35,814 bases of DNA. Origin: Bacillota bacterium (GTDB lineage: Bacteria; Bacillota; Clostridia; Oscillospirales; Acutalibacteraceae). Below are positions 1 to 8,890 of this stretch, one piece after another. Each line of letters begins with the position of its first letter. Position 1 is the stretch's first letter. The notes beneath the pieces are model-generated. The model saw only the letters and a program-made list of their open reading frames with translations. It did no database searches and had not been told where the DNA came from. The stretch spans positions 1 to 35,814 of the forward strand of contig JAQXJH010000110.1 of NCBI GenBank assembly GCA_029008595.1, written 5' to 3'. A program made the translations under genes and the position numbers.

Positions 1-1307
1 GCGTCGTCGTACCATCCGTCGATCGCATGTTCGCAGTCCGGATCGCCGTCCAGCGCCCAGTCGGAACCGACCTTGCCGAAGGAGATGCTGCCGGTGTTGT
101 AGATATCATCGCCGGCCGTTGCGGCATGGTTGTTGTAAAGCACGGTTTCCGGGTTCAGAACGATCGTACCGATATTGTAGATACCGCCGCCGAGATCAGC
201 GCCGATGCCTTCCTTGTTTACCGCACCGGTACCGTTGTTCGTGATGACCGCCGCCGCGTTGATCGTAAGGTTGCAGACCGTCTGCTTCGTATAAATACCG
301 GCACCGGCATTATCCTTGATCGTTACCGTGGCTCCCTTTTCAATGGTGCTCGTATAGTTTCCGTTGCCCTGGAAGAAGATACCGGGGTTCGTTGCAGAGC
401 TGAATGCTTTGCAGCCATTTTTCTCGACGTCAAGCGTGCAGGTACCGTCCACATTGAGAACACGGGTCCACACACCGCTGTAGCCGTTGTTCGTCGCCGT
501 GAGTTTGGAATTGCCCGTCATGTCGATCCGCCATGCGGAAATACCCCAGGATCCGTTGTTGTCAAACAGAACTTCGGAACCGTTCTTGATCGCGTAATAG
601 GTTCCGTTGGAACCGTAGCCAAGGCTGTTGATAACCTTGACCTTGCTGTTATCAAAGGTCGCATAGAACGTACCGGTAAAGCCGGAACGGTTGTGGTCAG
701 AAATAAAGGTGGAATTGGTAATATTCACGTTATAGCCGCCGTCGCCGCCGTCCCATTCCAGAGCATCCTGCGTGTAATTCCGGATCGTCAGCGTTGAGCC
801 GTTCACAATATTCAGCTTATTGTTCGAGCAGAAATAAATGGCATGCTTGTTCAGATTGGTGCCGGTTGCCTCCGGATCGCCTTCCATCAGCATATCGACC
901 TCATCCAGCGTCAGGGACGCATCCTTGCTGGCGGAGATCGTCATCCAGTTCCATTCAGCCGTATAGGGCGTGGAACCGATCGCGTTCATCACAACCTTGC
1001 AGCTTTTGAAGGTGAGCGCCTTGCCCCAGAGAGCAATGCCGTACTTTGTAAAGGTGACCGTCTGCTCGCCGTTGCCCTGAATGGTCAGGTTCTTAGTCAG
1101 ATTGATCCCCTCAGTCGTGCAGTCTGTCAGCAGCTCGATGACGGCGCCGTCGGCAGCGTCGGCAATGGCTTCATCCAGCGTTGCATAGGTCGTATCGCCA
1201 ATTTTTGCCACAGCGGGCTCTTCTGCAAAAGCCGATACTCCGACAGAACAGAAAAGCAGGCAAAGAGAGACAAAAACTGCAAGATACTTTTTCCACGTTT
1301 TTTTCAT
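1..1307 (-). CDS. Secreted surface protein, 5' part only (runs off window edge); likely right-handed beta-helix/repeat-type
   Basis: Minus-strand open frame from ATG at 1307 to the window edge: MKKTWKKYLAVFVSLCLLFCSVGVSAFAEEPAVAKIGDTTYATLDEAIADAADGAVIELLTD... Clear signal peptide, Asn/Thr/Gly-rich repetitive strands, RBS GAAGGA upstream. Missing from the supplied ORF track because it lacks a stop in the window. Confidence 0.8.
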   Translation of the reverse strand, partial: MKKTWKKYLAVFVSLCLLFCSVGVSAFAEEPAVAKIGDTTYATLDEAIADAADGAVIELLTDCTTEGINLTKNLTIQGNGEQTVTFTKYGIALWGKALTFKSCKVVMNAIGSTPYTAEWNWMTISASKDASLTLDEVDMLMEGDPEATGTNLNKHAIYFCSNNKLNIVNGSTLTIRNYTQDALEWDGGDGGYNVNITNSTFISDHNRSGFTGTFYATFDNSKVKVINSLGYGSNGTYYAIKNGSEVLFDNNGSWGISAWRIDMTGNSKLTATNNGYSGVWTRVLNVDGTCTLDVEKNGCKAFSSATNPGIFFQGNGNYTSTIEKGATVTIKDNAGAGIYTKQTVCNLTINAAAVITNNGTGAVNKEGIGADLGGGIYNIGTIVLNPETVLYNNHAATAGDDIYNTGSISFGKVGSDWALDGDPDCEHAIDGWYDD

Positions 1308-1436
1308 CTTACATCCTTCTTTCATATTTTCATTGGAGACTTTGCGTTTCCAAAGCCTTTTGTCTTCATTATAGCTATAAAAGTCACAAAACGGTAACAT
1401 AATGAAAAAAACAAAAAAATTTTTGCCGCAGAAGCA

Positions 1437-1478
1437 AAAAAATCCGGGAAGCTGCAGGCGGCAGCCCCCGGATTTTCT
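1437..1478 (-). terminator. Rho-independent terminator downstream of jag (possibly bidirectional)
   Basis: Inverted repeat aatccggg-aa-gctgc..ggcagc-cc-cccggatt followed on the minus strand by a T run. Confidence 0.75.
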
Positions 1479-1494
1479 TGAAATCTGTCAGATT

Positions 1495-2556
1495 TTATTT
1501 TTTGAGATCGATCCGGCCGTACAGCGGAACCTTTTCGGCAGCCTGAGAACGTTTGGTCTCGGCGGCAGCGGTTTTCTCTTCTGCGGCAGGCGTGCTCAGC
1601 ACCTGATCCTCATCGGCAGCGCCGAAAACCGGCGCAGCGGCGGGAACCGTTTCGGGCTTTGCGCGCTCGGCGGGTGCAACGTCGCTGATCGTCGGCATGG
1701 TTGCTCCGCGCTCGGCGGCAGAGAAGAGCACCTCATCCATTTCGCTTGCCTGAACCACCGAACGAACCGGCGCATTGTTGGCCGGGCGGCCTTTTTCCGG
1801 TTTTACGGCGTGGCTGTAGCGCTCCGGCTTTGCTTCCGGATGCGGACGGCGGGCCTTTTCGCCGCGGCTGCCGGAAGAACGGCGTGCTCCGCGGCCGCGG
1901 TCGTTTCCGTCGCGTCCGGGGCGGGCAGCGGCTCCTGCGGCAGGGCCGATCACCACATGGCGGTCAAGATCGGCTCCCTCCGACCACGAGGTAGCTCCTT
2001 CGATCTCCTGCACGGCGGTGTGGATGATCCTGCGTTCATAGGGATTCATCGGCTCCAGCGAATATTTGCGGTTGGTCGCAAGTGCTTTCCGCGCCAGACG
2101 GGAAGCCAGCGCCTGCAGCGTTTTTTCGCGCTTTTCGCGGTAATTCCCGGTATTCAGCGTGATCCGGTAATATTCGTCACGCACATGGTTCGCCACCAGA
2201 CCCACCAGATACTGCAGAGCGTCCAGCGTTTCCCCGTGGTGACCGATCACGATCCCTGCGTCCTCGCCGGAAATCGTGATCACCGCGCCGTTTTCCTCTT
2301 CGGAAACGGCCAGCTCCACCCTGACGGCGCCCAGCCCCGCCAGCACTTTTTTCAGGTAATCCACCGCCAGCGCGGCCGGGGAATCCTGCACATATGCGCG
2401 GACCTTGAAGGGTTTTCCGCCGAACAGGCCGAACTTTTTCTTTTCCCCGTATTCCAGAACTTCAAACTCCACCTCGTGCGTTTCAAGCCCAAGCTCCTGG
2501 CACGCGTTTGCCAGAGCGATCTCGGCGGTAGCGCCGATTCCGATTGCTTCTCTCAT
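1495..2556 (-). CDS. jag: KH/R3H RNA-binding protein Jag (KhpB) with long disordered C-terminal tail
   Basis: MREAIGIGATAEIALANACQELGLE (Jag_N), IVIGHHGETLDALQYLV (KH GxxG), NPYERRIIHTAVQ (R3H); located after yidC. Start moved to 2556 from the ORF-track start. Confidence 0.9.
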   Translation of the reverse strand: MREAIGIGATAEIALANACQELGLETHEVEFEVLEYGEKKKFGLFGGKPFKVRAYVQDSPAALAVDYLKKVLAGLGAVRVELAVSEEENGAVITISGEDAGIVIGHHGETLDALQYLVGLVANHVRDEYYRITLNTGNYREKREKTLQALASRLARKALATNRKYSLEPMNPYERRIIHTAVQEIEGATSWSEGADLDRHVVIGPAAGAAARPGRDGNDRGRGARRSSGSRGEKARRPHPEAKPERYSHAVKPEKGRPANNAPVRSVVQASEMDEVLFSAAERGATMPTISDVAPAERAKPETVPAAAPVFGAADEDQVLSTPAAEEKTAAAETKRSQAAEKVPLYGRIDLKK

Positions 2557-2578
2557 GTTGATGCCCTCCCCATTCTGC

Positions 2579-3679
2579 TTACTTCTTTTTCTTTTGGGCG
2601 GTCTGGCCGGCGCGGGCTGCATTTCCCGTTTTGATCACCTTATCGTTGCCGTACGGTGCGGATTTTTCTGCCGGAGCCTTGGCCTTTTCCGCGGGTTTCT
2701 TCTCTTCCTGCTGCGCAGCCGCTTCGTTTGCTTTGCGCAGAGATTCAAAGGCAGCGCGGATATTGACGCTGCCGAACTTTGCAAGCATGGCGCTTTCTTC
2801 GTTTTCACGCCGCGCATAGCGCGCAGCCTCTTCCTGTGCATTCATGATCCACATATTATAATACTTGTTCATGATCACGGTCTGCAGGATCGACGCAAGG
2901 TTGGAAAAGATCCAGTAAAGGCCGACTGCACCCGGAACGGAAAATGCGATAGCCGTTGAAAAAACGGACATGAAGATCGGCATGCCCCACTTCATGCAGC
3001 CGCCGCCCGTCTGCTGCTGCGCGCTGGTCTTGTTCATGATCAGCGACATCGCCATGGAGCTGACGAAGCAGAGGATCGGAATGAGGATCAGCATGCTGAT
3101 GTTGCTGAAGCTCGGCGTTCCGAGCAGATTGATGCCGAACAGGTTGAAGGCGCCGTTGGCCAGACCGTCCAGCTCGGCGATCTCGGTGGCGTCGAAAATA
3201 TTGGAGGCCACCACCTGCTCGCGCAGAGACGCAAACTTGCTGATGAAATCCAGCTGACCGTAACCGGCCTTGTCCAGACCGACCAGCTGCAGCGCAGCGT
3301 TGACCTTATCCACCGACATATGCAGCACGCACATCAGCGGCTTTGTAATGGCGCTGTAAAGACCGATGATGACCGGAAACTGGATCAGCAGCGGCAGGCA
3401 GCCGGACATGGGATTCGCGTTTTCGCGTGCGTAAAGCTTCTGCTGCTCTTCCTGCATTTTCTGCGGATTGTTCTTGTACATCTCCTGCAGTTCCTTGATC
3501 TTCGGAGCCAGCCGCGCCTGCTTGGCAGAGGTTTTCTGCTGCTTGAGGGACGACGGAAGCATCACCAGGCGCACTGCGATCGTGAACAGCAGAATACCCA
3601 CAACGTAAACGCCGGAGATCTTGTAGCCGAAGAAGATGATGTAGCCGAACAAACTTCCAAGATAATCCAAAATATTCAT
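2579..3679 (-). CDS. yidC: Membrane protein insertase YidC/Oxa1 family
   Basis: MNILDYLGSLFG..., LKQQKTSAKQARLAPKIKELQEMYKNNPQKMQEEQQKLY, NPMSGCLPLLIQFPVIIGLY; conserved order rpmH-rnpA-yidD-yidC-jag. Confidence 0.95.
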   Translation of the reverse strand: MNILDYLGSLFGYIIFFGYKISGVYVVGILLFTIAVRLVMLPSSLKQQKTSAKQARLAPKIKELQEMYKNNPQKMQEEQQKLYARENANPMSGCLPLLIQFPVIIGLYSAITKPLMCVLHMSVDKVNAALQLVGLDKAGYGQLDFISKFASLREQVVASNIFDATEIAELDGLANGAFNLFGINLLGTPSFSNISMLILIPILCFVSSMAMSLIMNKTSAQQQTGGGCMKWGMPIFMSVFSTAIAFSVPGAVGLYWIFSNLASILQTVIMNKYYNMWIMNAQEEAARYARRENEESAMLAKFGSVNIRAAFESLRKANEAAAQQEEKKPAEKAKAPAEKSAPYGNDKVIKTGNAARAGQTAQKKKK

Positions 3680-3799
3680 AAAAGACGGTTTCCTCCCGAA
3701 TATCAGGTTCTGTATGATTGGAACAGGATGCGGAATCCGAAACGAAACCGCCCTATTGAACTTTCGCGTTTTCCGGACAGAAGGAACGCCCTTCCGCCG

Positions 3800-4048
3800 T
3801 TACGGAACTCTGTTTTTCCGCTTGAAAAAAGTAAATTCCTCCGGCACGGGGTCGAACCCGCCCGGGTGAAACGGCTGACATTTCAGCAGCCTGCAAAGCG
3901 CAAGCCAGCAGCCCTTCAGCGCTCCGAAGCGCTCGATCGCCGTAAAGGCATACTGCGAACAGGTGGGGTAAAACCGGCAGCAGGCCCTTGTGTGCGATGA
4001 AATATGTTTCTGATAAAATCGGATGAGTGCGAGCAGAATTTTTTTCAT
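3800..4048 (-). CDS. yidD: Membrane protein insertion efficiency factor YidD
   Basis: [69 protein letters not shown] is a characteristic YidD sequence. Confidence 0.95.
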   Translation of the reverse strand: MKKILLALIRFYQKHISSHTRACCRFYPTCSQYAFTAIERFGALKGCWLALCRLLKCQPFHPGGFDPVPEEFTFFKRKNRVP

Positions 4049-4145
4049 AACGGTTCTCCGTGCGCCTTCATCCGGCGCAGCCCTGCGCGCCGTTATTTTT
4101 GGGGAAACGCGCGGCACAGCACCCCTGCGCGCCGCTGCCCCGGCG

Positions 4146-4484
4146 TTATTTTCCGAAAAGCCCGGCTTCCTTCAGCTGGCGGCGCAGAACGCGGGCAATG
4201 TCGGTGCTTTTCAGGCGGACGGTGCGTGAACGCGCAACAAAAACGATGTCAAATCCGCCGGAAGCCCCCGGCAGAACCTCGCGCGCGGCCTCCCGGATCA
4301 CGCGCCTTGCGCGGTTTCGTTCCACCGCGCAGCCGATCTTTTTGCTCGCGGTGATCCCGCAGCGCAGGCAGCCCCGCTTATTTTTCAGAACATAGGTAAC
4401 CAGGGCGGGGTCAACAAACGCCCTGCCCTTGGCATAAACCCTGCGGAAATCCCCGTTCTGATTCAACACCGCGATACTGCCCAT
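4146..4484 (-). CDS. rnpA: Ribonuclease P protein component
   Basis: [36 protein letters not shown]...[24 protein letters not shown] motif; next to rpmH. Confidence 0.95.
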   Translation of the reverse strand: MGSIAVLNQNGDFRRVYAKGRAFVDPALVTYVLKNKRGCLRCGITASKKIGCAVERNRARRVIREAAREVLPGASGGFDIVFVARSRTVRLKSTDIARVLRRQLKEAGLFGK

Positions 4485-4569
4485 GAAAGACCAACTCCTA
4501 ATCCTGATGACCGTGCAAAGGCATAAAGCGCGGCTGATAAAGAAAAGACCACGCAAAGGTGGTCTTCAA

Positions 4570-4704
4570 TCAGTGCGTCAGGCGCTTTCTTCCCTTAGCT
4601 CTGCGGCGGGCCAGAACCTTACGTCCGTTGCTGTCTGCCATTCTTTTGCGGAAGCCATGTTCCTTTTTGCGGTGAAGCTTCTTGGGCTGATATGTCCGAA
4701 GCAT
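4570..4704 (-). CDS. rpmH: 50S ribosomal protein L34
   Basis: 44-aa minus-strand frame [53 protein letters not shown]. Confidence 0.97.
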   Translation of the reverse strand: MLRTYQPKKLHRKKEHGFRKRMADSNGRKVLARRRAKGRKRLTH

Positions 4705-4751
4705 GAAAACACCTCCTTATGAGTGCTGAAAAAACTCTTTGCTAAGGTACA

Positions 4752-4781
4752 ATTATAGCTTATGATACGAGGGCCTGTCAA
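4752..4781 (-). promoter_or_regulatory. SigmaA-type promoter of rpmH operon
   Basis: Minus strand TTGACA (4776-4781), 18-nt spacer, TATAAT (4752-4757). Confidence 0.75.
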
Positions 4782-4825
4782 TAAAATTTTCGCAGAATTT
4801 TAATTTCACGCCCGGCAAACCGGCT

Positions 4826-4867
4826 GCGGGGGCAGAATCGGGTCTTTTGTCGCTTATTCTGCCCCGC
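4826..4867. terminator. Bidirectional-looking hairpin between ABC operon end and rpmH promoter
   Basis: gcgggggcagaat...attctgccccgc inverted repeat followed by tttt on the plus strand. Confidence 0.55.
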
Positions 4868-4895
4868 TTTTCCCGGTTGATACCCACCCGGATGC

Positions 4896-5549
4896 TTATT
4901 CTTCAAAGCCGCGCAGCGGTGTCAGCACGCCGCAGTCCATTTCGCAGACCGTGTCGCACAGCGCCTCAATATCCTCCGCATAATGAGATGACATCAGAAT
5001 GGTGATCCCGTCCTGGCGGCACAATTCCAGCAGCAGGGCGCGGATGTTTTCCACCCCGTGTTTGTCCAGCCCGTTCATCGGCTCGTCCAGCAGCAGCAGG
5101 GGCGGCTTTTCCATGATCGCCTGCGCAATGCCCAGCCGGTGGCGCATCCCGAGCGAGAATTTGCCGACGTGCTTTTTGCTTTCGGGGTCCAGCCCGACCC
5201 GGGCGATCACGGCGCGGATCTCGTCATCGGTGATCGTGTGTCTGATCGACGCCAGCAGCTTCAGATTTTTAAACGCGCTCAGCGACGGAATAAACCCGGG
5301 ATCCTCAATAATAATGCCGATATTCTGCGCCGCCGAAGGCTCCACCGGTTTTCCCTCTACCAGAACCGTTCCCCCGGTAGGCTGCATAAAGCCGCAGATG
5401 CATTTGAACAGCACGGTTTTTCCGCTGCCGTTCCGGCCGATTACGCCGTGGATCTTTCCTTTTTCAAACGAAACCGAAACATGGTCGAGCGCCGTAACCG
5501 TTTTGAACCGCTTGACCAGCTGATTGACTTCCACAATATATTCTGCCAT
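4896..5549 (-). CDS. ABC transporter ATP-binding protein (BcrA-type)
   Basis: Walker A GRNGSGKT, signature region FSLGMRHRLGIAQAI, Walker B LLLLDEP; start MAEYIVEVNQLVKRF with GGGGGAAA RBS. Confidence 0.92.
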   Translation of the reverse strand: MAEYIVEVNQLVKRFKTVTALDHVSVSFEKGKIHGVIGRNGSGKTVLFKCICGFMQPTGGTVLVEGKPVEPSAAQNIGIIIEDPGFIPSLSAFKNLKLLASIRHTITDDEIRAVIARVGLDPESKKHVGKFSLGMRHRLGIAQAIMEKPPLLLLDEPMNGLDKHGVENIRALLLELCRQDGITILMSSHYAEDIEALCDTVCEMDCGVLTPLRGFEE

Positions 5550-5608
5550 AAAAAATTTCCCCCTTCCGAATTCTTTTCCGAAATACCGCAGGTGCGCTCT
5601 TTTTGCCG

Positions 5609-6478
5609 TCAACGCCGGAAAACGATATCCCTGCGGCAGAACGAGATCACCGAAAGGACCGACAGCACCAGGATCAAAAAGCCCTGAACCCCGATCACAT
5701 AAAACAGGTTGGGGCCTTCCGAATTATAAGGAGCGATACTGAGAATCGAGACCCAATGATAAACGGTAAAATAATTGAGAACCGGGCCGACAAAGATCGG
5801 CCCCAGGTAAGCCGAAAAGGCCGAAACGAACAGCAAAATTCCCGCCGCCACAACGCCGCTGCCCGGCCTGACCAGCACATTGAAGGAAAGGATCAGCACA
5901 CCGGAAAAAACGCCGGTCAGCCACATCAGGAAAATGCTCAGCAGGCTGGCGGTGATGGGAGACGCGTTGTTGACGAGCGAGGCGGAGAAATATCCCCAGC
6001 CGCCGGTTATCCCGTATTTCAGAATCTCGTTCGGGTAATTTGCCAGAAGCTCGATCACGCTGCCCCATTCCGCCGCAAAGCCCATGCTGGGGAGGATCAC
6101 GATCCACGCGCCGCAGACAAAAAGAAGAGCGAGCAGCAGCGAAGCCACGGCGATGTACAAAATCTGCCCCTTGATCCACGCCGCCTTCCCGGTGCGGATG
6201 ATGACAAACGGAGCGTCGTTTTCCAAAAACGGCGCCGCACTGAACAAGAGAACGGTAAAAAAGCCGTAAGTCGTTCTCATGGCATGCCCGCCCAGAAGAA
6301 ACGGGATGATCCAGGGGGAGATCCTCATCCCCGCCGCAGAACAAAAGCTGTTGATCCACGAAAGATTCCAGACGGAATAGATCATCACGATCACCGCGAT
6401 CACATAGATCAGCGATTTGCTCCACCATTTGCCGATATTGCTGCGGACGCAGAGTATCTCTGTGCGGATATCACTCAT
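5609..6478 (-). CDS. Multi-spanning membrane protein, probable ABC permease subunit
   Basis: MSDIRTEILCVRSNIGKWWSKSLIYVIAVIVMIY..., several hydrophobic helices; translationally coupled to the neighbouring gene and upstream of the ATPase. Confidence 0.75.
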   Translation of the reverse strand: MSDIRTEILCVRSNIGKWWSKSLIYVIAVIVMIYSVWNLSWINSFCSAAGMRISPWIIPFLLGGHAMRTTYGFFTVLLFSAAPFLENDAPFVIIRTGKAAWIKGQILYIAVASLLLALLFVCGAWIVILPSMGFAAEWGSVIELLANYPNEILKYGITGGWGYFSASLVNNASPITASLLSIFLMWLTGVFSGVLILSFNVLVRPGSGVVAAGILLFVSAFSAYLGPIFVGPVLNYFTVYHWVSILSIAPYNSEGPNLFYVIGVQGFLILVLSVLSVISFCRRDIVFRR

Positions 6479-7244
6479 TTTTCTGCCTCCTTTTTGCGTT
6501 GTACTCCGCCAGAAGACCGAGCACCGTGCAGAGCACCAGCGCCGTTGCCAGCTTAGCCAGGATCGTCCAGAGCCAGTTCAGCTCACCGCCGCCCTCAATA
6601 TTGATCCCTTTTATCAGTCTGAATCTATCATAAAAGAATCCCGGTATTGTTATTACCCTTATATAAAGAAAATCCAGTACAACAGGGGATGCGATCGTCG
6701 CGAGCCTGTCCGGGACCATTGACGAAAACCAGACGGCGATGCAGGCGGTCATCGCGCCGGAAAGCCCTTTGTAAAAGCTGTCCACCAGAAGATACGGCAC
6801 TGGGGTACCAAACTTTAAAAAATTTCCGAACAGGTTTTGGTCTTCCATCAGTTCAGGAACCGTCATTGTTGTAAAAAGAACCGCATCAAACAACAGAATG
6901 CCAAAAAACACCGTACAGAACCCCGTCAGAGACGCCGTCACCCAGACGCCGCGGACGTAGCGCCGGATTCCGCAGCGAACGCTCCAGAACGGAACCGCTC
7001 CGGAATAAACATCCGCCGCGTAGCTGAGCGCAAACGGGAGCACCGGCAGGATCATATAAATTATCATGTCCACGCCGCCGCCGCCAAACGCAAAGCCATA
7101 GGCACTAAACGCATTGTTCGCTTTCCTTTTTAAAAGCAGAACTTCGCCCAGCAGAACAGCCGCCACCCCCGCTGCAGCGAGAAAAAACGCCGGCGAAAAA
7201 AAAGCGCGCCGAAAGCACGCGCGCAGGGAACCTGTTTTTTTCAT
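6471..7244 (-). CDS. Multi-spanning membrane protein, probable ABC permease subunit
   Basis: MKKTGSLRACFRRAFFSPAFFLAAAGVAAVLLGEVLLL..., multiple TM segments; overlaps both neighbours by a few bases (operon). Confidence 0.75.
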   Translation of the reverse strand: MKKTGSLRACFRRAFFSPAFFLAAAGVAAVLLGEVLLLKRKANNAFSAYGFAFGGGGVDMIIYMILPVLPFALSYAADVYSGAVPFWSVRCGIRRYVRGVWVTASLTGFCTVFFGILLFDAVLFTTMTVPELMEDQNLFGNFLKFGTPVPYLLVDSFYKGLSGAMTACIAVWFSSMVPDRLATIASPVVLDFLYIRVITIPGFFYDRFRLIKGINIEGGGELNWLWTILAKLATALVLCTVLGLLAEYNAKRRQKNE

Positions 7245-8395
7245 GTTTCTCCTCCTTCCGGGGAAAGAAGCTCCTGATCGGTTTCGATCAGCCTGCCGTT
7301 CAGCGCGTTGACAAAGAACGCATAATATTGAACTGTTTCAATCGGTTTTCCGTCCTGATCCACACCCAGTTCCGTTACTCTGACGCTGAAATTCCAGCAG
7401 GGCTGCAGCCTTTTGACAAAATCGTCTTCATCTTTGATATTGATATAACAGAATTCGCCCGAAACAACTTCTTTTTTATATGTACTGAGCTTTTCCCGGC
7501 AAATTTCGTCCACCGCACGGATCGCTTCTGCTGCCGGAACAACCTCTTTTTCTTCGATCACGCCGGAAATTTTCGGAAAATCGTAGACGTCAAGAGAAAT
7601 CGTACCGTCCCTGCCGGTGACCACCTGAACCATGTCTGTACCGGTTGCCAGCTTCGCTTCACGTATGGCTGATAAAAAGGACTGTTCCCTCCATGCGCTG
7701 TATGTTTCGTCGATCGTCCGCCGGAACAGAAACAGGTAAAAGCCTTCCTCCGAAAAACGGTATTCTTCCTCGCCGGGCGCTGCCGGATTTATTTCCGCGC
7801 GGATCTTGTTCAGGCTCCCCGGGTCCATTGCAATGGCAAGGGAACAATCCATCTCCCCCAGTCCGAGCGCCTGAAACAGCGTGTCCAGCTTTTCCAGTTC
7901 CTCCGCTATGGAAGCGAAGGAAAAATTCTTTGCCGCATCACTGTTCTGCAGAAGCTCCAGATGATGCGGACTCAGCTCAATCGTACTCAGTACTTCCGTC
8001 ATTTCCTCCTTTATTTTTTCATCCGCGCTGTAAAAATACTGAAACCCGATCCGTCCTTTTTCTTTTCCGTAAAATTCTTTTCCCCCGTCCAGAATATTCA
8101 GACATTCCTGAATCTCTCCGGAAGGAAAGGCTTTTGTATACGATACGCCGGGAGCTATTACCGTCCGTTCGCAGTTATTTTTCAGCAGAACATCACAGAG
8201 GAGCTTTTCCGAAGGCTCCCAGTTTTCCGCCCGGTAAGCAGCCGCTTTTTCCGGAGCATACAGCCCTGCCACATCCGTGACATACAGCAGTTCGTTTTTA
8301 TATATTTCATTTCCTGTTGTTGCCATACACCCGGAAAAGGAAAAGATCATACAGCAGGCCAGCAGCAGCGCCGCCACCGTATTCATTTTTTTCAA
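7241..8395 (-). CDS. Lipoprotein of unknown function, first gene of ABC operon
   Basis: (TTG)KKMNTVAALLLACCMIFSFSGC lipobox (FSGC); start inferred from AAAGGTGG RBS; 4-bp overlap with next gene. The longer ORF-track start (8440) lacks an evident RBS. Confidence 0.75.
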   Translation of the reverse strand: MKKMNTVAALLLACCMIFSFSGCMATTGNEIYKNELLYVTDVAGLYAPEKAAAYRAENWEPSEKLLCDVLLKNNCERTVIAPGVSYTKAFPSGEIQECLNILDGGKEFYGKEKGRIGFQYFYSADEKIKEEMTEVLSTIELSPHHLELLQNSDAAKNFSFASIAEELEKLDTLFQALGLGEMDCSLAIAMDPGSLNKIRAEINPAAPGEEEYRFSEEGFYLFLFRRTIDETYSAWREQSFLSAIREAKLATGTDMVQVVTGRDGTISLDVYDFPKISGVIEEKEVVPAAEAIRAVDEICREKLSTYKKEVVSGEFCYINIKDEDDFVKRLQPCWNFSVRVTELGVDQDGKPIETVQYYAFFVNALNGRLIETDQELLSPEGGET

Positions 8396-8485
8396 ACGAC
8401 TCAACCACCTTTCCTGTTTTAAGAAATAAAAATTAAACAAAAGAAAAATTTTACTGCATCGGGGAACAACTCCTTTCTTACCTTA

Positions 8486-8514
8486 AGAATAAGCTCTTCT
8501 TTCTCATTTGTCAA
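8486..8514 (-). promoter_or_regulatory. SigmaA-type promoter of lipoprotein/ABC operon
   Basis: Minus strand TTGACA (8509-8514), 17-nt spacer, TATTCT (8486-8491). Confidence 0.75.
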
Positions 8515-8763
8515 TCTATTTTCATAAAATTATTGAAATTTTTAAGTGGATTTTATCAAATTAAGCAGCCACTTCCCGGGATTTGCCGATGCCGAAATTT
8601 TATTTGCAGAATTGTGCAGGATGCCGTTTTTTTTGCCGAAAATTTGAATGAAATATTTGATGCATTCTATATTTGGAGCTTTCTTTTGAAAAGCGCTTTT
8701 TTCTCCACAAAATATATGGAACAGTACCGCTCCGATTTTATTTTTAACATCGGTGTTGAAAGT

Positions 8764-8792
8764 TTGTCAAAAATCCGATTTTGTGATATCAT
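8764..8792 (+). promoter_or_regulatory. SigmaA-type promoter of dnaA
   Basis: TTGTCA (8764-8769), 17-nt spacer, TATCAT (8787-8792). Confidence 0.65.
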
Positions 8793-8890
8793 CATATTAC
8801 ATGTTTCATTTTGTCCCGGTACGGTTTGCGGGACATGCCCTTGCCGCGCGGCAAGACAAAGAAATCTGACGTTTAAAGGGGAAAAGCAGG

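Noticed and set aside
27-797. 256-aa plus-strand ORF near the left edge
   Set aside because: Antisense to the minus-strand signal-peptide protein, which has a clear start, RBS and secretion signal.
1402-2634. 410-aa plus-strand ORF opposite jag
   Set aside because: Antisense to the conserved jag gene; starts inside the terminator region.
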